Below are positions 21,154 to 22,272 of a stretch of 22,272 bases of DNA, piece after piece. The translations under genes and the position numbers were made by a program. The first letter of the stretch is position 1; every line of letters starts with the position of its first letter. Below the pieces are notes generated by a model. That model was not told the origin of the DNA, did not search any database, and saw only the letters and a program-made list of their open reading frames with translations. Origin of the DNA: an archaeon (GTDB lineage Archaea; Nanobdellota; Nanobdellia; SCGC-AAA011-G17; GW2011-AR18); assembly GCA_023245385.1 (NCBI GenBank), contig JAHFKM010000006.1, forward strand, positions 1 through 22,272. The letters are read 5' to 3'.

Positions 21154-21654
21154 ATGGCTGACAAGGATCCTATTCTCGATGGAGTAAAAGTAAGGTATAC
21201 AGGTGTTTTTGACGCCACTCTTCTCTATAAACGTTTAGCAGAATGGATTAAAAAAGAAAAATTTAAAGAACCAAAAGAAGTCAGATATGTTGAACGGGTA
21301 AAACCTATCGGCAAAATTATTGACATTGTCTGGACAAGTTCTCGAGAAGAACTAGATGGCTATATTCTTATGGAATTAGACCTAAAAATTTTTATTGTTG
21401 GAATGAACGATGTTGAACTTGACCGACCAAACGGAAAATTAAAACTCAACAAAGCAGATCTAGAAATAAGCTTTACTGCGACCCTCATCAGAAACGCAAA
21501 AAATGAATGGAACGATAAAAGTTTATTCAAACGATTCTATGAGAAATACTTTATTGCGCAAAGTATAGAATCCTTTAAAATTAAACTCTATCGAGATACT
21601 GAAAAAATTATCGACGAAACAAAGAACTTTTTAGCACTCTACAGCTTCAAGTAA
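21154..21654 (+). CDS. Tandem paralog 2 of an unrecognised family
   Basis: This 166-aa protein follows paralog 1 after 39 bp. It shows the shared layout: a strand (VKVRYTGVFDATLLYKRLAE), strands with IDIVWTSSREELDGYILME, then LNKADLEISFTATLIRN. The matching motif is NEWNDKSLFKRFYEKYFI, and a last helix contains YRDTEKIIDETKNFLAL. Compared with paralog 1 it gains a tryptophan plus arginine-rich strand (IVWTSSRE) that paralog 3 also has (MRWEADKRVDDY). Identity is low, so the duplication is old. A weak box (TTTTATTAAT, 21118-21127) lies about 31 nt upstream. Confidence 0.75.
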   Translation: MADKDPILDGVKVRYTGVFDATLLYKRLAEWIKKEKFKEPKEVRYVERVKPIGKIIDIVWTSSREELDGYILMELDLKIFIVGMNDVELDRPNGKLKLNKADLEISFTATLIRNAKNEWNDKSLFKRFYEKYFIAQSIESFKIKLYRDTEKIIDETKNFLALYSFK

Positions 21655-21664
21655 AAGGCCGAAA

Positions 21665-21674
21665 GGTTATTAAG
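21665..21674 (+). promoter_or_regulatory. TATA-like box for paralog 3
   Basis: GGTTATTAAG, followed by AAAG, is centred 27 nt before ATG 21697. The string TTATTAAGAAAG is shared with the promoter of paralog 1. Confidence 0.45.
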
Positions 21675-21696
21675 AAAGAAACGATCGAAAAGAACA

Positions 21697-22182
21697 ATGG
21701 TAAAAGTTGTTGATATAATCGTCTCTGGCATTGAACTCTCTTATTCTGGTTCTGTTGATAGTAAAGAAATGCAAGATTTAGTAAAGAAATGGCTAAAAAA
21801 AAATGGATATAATCCAGCTGAAAAAGGCTTTGAAACCAAGACTCTTGAATCAGGAAAAACAACTGTGATGCGCTGGGAAGCAGATAAAAGAGTTGATGAT
21901 TATCATAAACTCCTAATTAGACCAACAATTAGTATCAGTAATTATCGAGAGGTAAAAGTAGAAGGAAAGAAGATAACTGAAGGCAATGTAAAGATAAAAC
22001 TAGAAGGTGAAATTGAAAGAGATTATGAAGAAACTTGGAAAGGAACACCTCTCAAAAGATTCTTTAGAGCATTTTTTGACAAATTTCTCGCTTCAGAAAA
22101 AGAAGATAAAGTAGCAAAACTCATAAAAAAAGAAACAGGTGCCCTCGCTGACGAACTAAAAAAGTACTTTGCCATAGAATGA
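21697..22182 (+). CDS. Tandem paralog 3 of an unrecognised family
   Basis: This 161-aa protein is the third member. It has IELSYSGSVDSKEMQDLVKK at the N-terminus, a strand with MRWEADKRVDDYHKLLI, then VKVEGKKITEGNVKIKLEGE. The shared motif appears as EETWKGTPLKRFFRAFFDKF, and a final helix has KKETGALADELKKYFAIE. The pattern E-x-W, then K-R-F-F/Y-x-x-F/Y-x-x-K-F/Y, holds in paralogs 2 and 3 and in weaker form in paralog 1. No catalytic residues stand out. The inverted 127-bp element begins 11 bp after the stop. Confidence 0.75.
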   Translation: MVKVVDIIVSGIELSYSGSVDSKEMQDLVKKWLKKNGYNPAEKGFETKTLESGKTTVMRWEADKRVDDYHKLLIRPTISISNYREVKVEGKKITEGNVKIKLEGEIERDYEETWKGTPLKRFFRAFFDKFLASEKEDKVAKLIKKETGALADELKKYFAIE

Positions 22183-22193
22183 AAAGATAAACG

Positions 22194-22272
22194 TAATTAT
22201 TTAGCTTCATCAAACAGAGGTTGAATTGAACTCCTTTCTGATTAAAGGTTTTAAGAATTTCAGAAAAGAAGA
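22194..22272. mobile_element. 127-bp element, inverted second copy, cut by the window end
   Basis: It begins with TAATTATTTAGCTT, the terminal repeat with one change, and continues with 73 bp (22200-22272) that are the exact reverse complement of 15773-15845. About 48 bp should lie beyond the window. Flanking bases differ from those of the first copy at the element border, which supports the border. Confidence 0.7.

Overview
The window is AT-rich archaeal chromosome. The archaeal signature genes are the exosome subunits Rrp4, Rrp41 and Rrp42, exosome-associated DnaG, SBDS, proteasome alpha, RNase P Pop5, RNA polymerase subunit K, fibrillarin/Nop5 and archaeal-type ProS. Many genes have a TATA-like box centred about 25-28 nt before the start codon, which suggests leaderless mRNAs; others have GGAGG-like sites. 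Short proteins, a Nop5 without its N-terminal domain, a decayed enolase-like protein and unrecognised lineage-type families together point to a reduced DPANN archaeon of the Woesearchaeota/Pacearchaeota/Nanoarchaeota kind. That placement is inference.

Layout. 1-2.6 kb: the 3' part of a DHH/DHHA1 phosphoesterase, coupled by ATGA to a secreted transglutaminase-like protein. 2.6-3.4 kb: a RelBE-type toxin-antitoxin cassette inserted beside a nuclease gene and flanked by two identical 71-bp copies of that gene's 3' end; the antitoxin carries a frameshift in an A8 run. 3.35-6.2 kb (minus): alaX, a 54-aa membrane protein, proS, and a lipoprotein SNase-type nuclease that overlaps proS (TAATG). 6.3-8.5 kb: small membrane or coiled-coil proteins, two of them too short for usual ORF cut-offs, then a DUF2203-like protein. 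8.7-13.9 kb (minus): the compact operon rnp2-psmA-SBDS-rrp4-rrp41-rrp42-rpoK-enolase-like. 13.9-15.2 kb (minus): dnaG.

15.2-16.0 kb has no protein gene but is dense in structure. It holds a perfect 15-bp palindrome in the dnaG leader, a promoter followed by a 75-nt foldable RNA, a 278-bp MITE-like element with 17-bp terminal inverted repeats and a 9-bp target duplication, and a 127-bp element with 14-bp terminal inverted repeats. A second, inverted copy of the 127-bp element runs off the right edge of the window. 16.0-18.6 kb: an AbrB-PhoU regulator and a kinase-fold (APH-like) protein. 18.7-20.0 kb (minus): flpA and the truncated nop5. 20.0-22.2 kb: a CBS/zinc-ribbon protein, then three tandem paralogs of an unrecognised family.

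How the genes work together: most of the window is RNA processing and decay (exosome with its DnaG partner, RNase P, C/D-box methylation), protein synthesis and quality control (ProS, AlaX, SBDS, proteasome) and transcription (RpoK). Accessory material (TA cassette, MITE-like elements) sits in the gaps. The main novelty candidates are the paralog trio, the enolase-like pseudoenzyme, the Nop5 without N-terminal domain, the 71-bp duplication around the TA cassette, the two non-autonomous elements and the RNA candidate.
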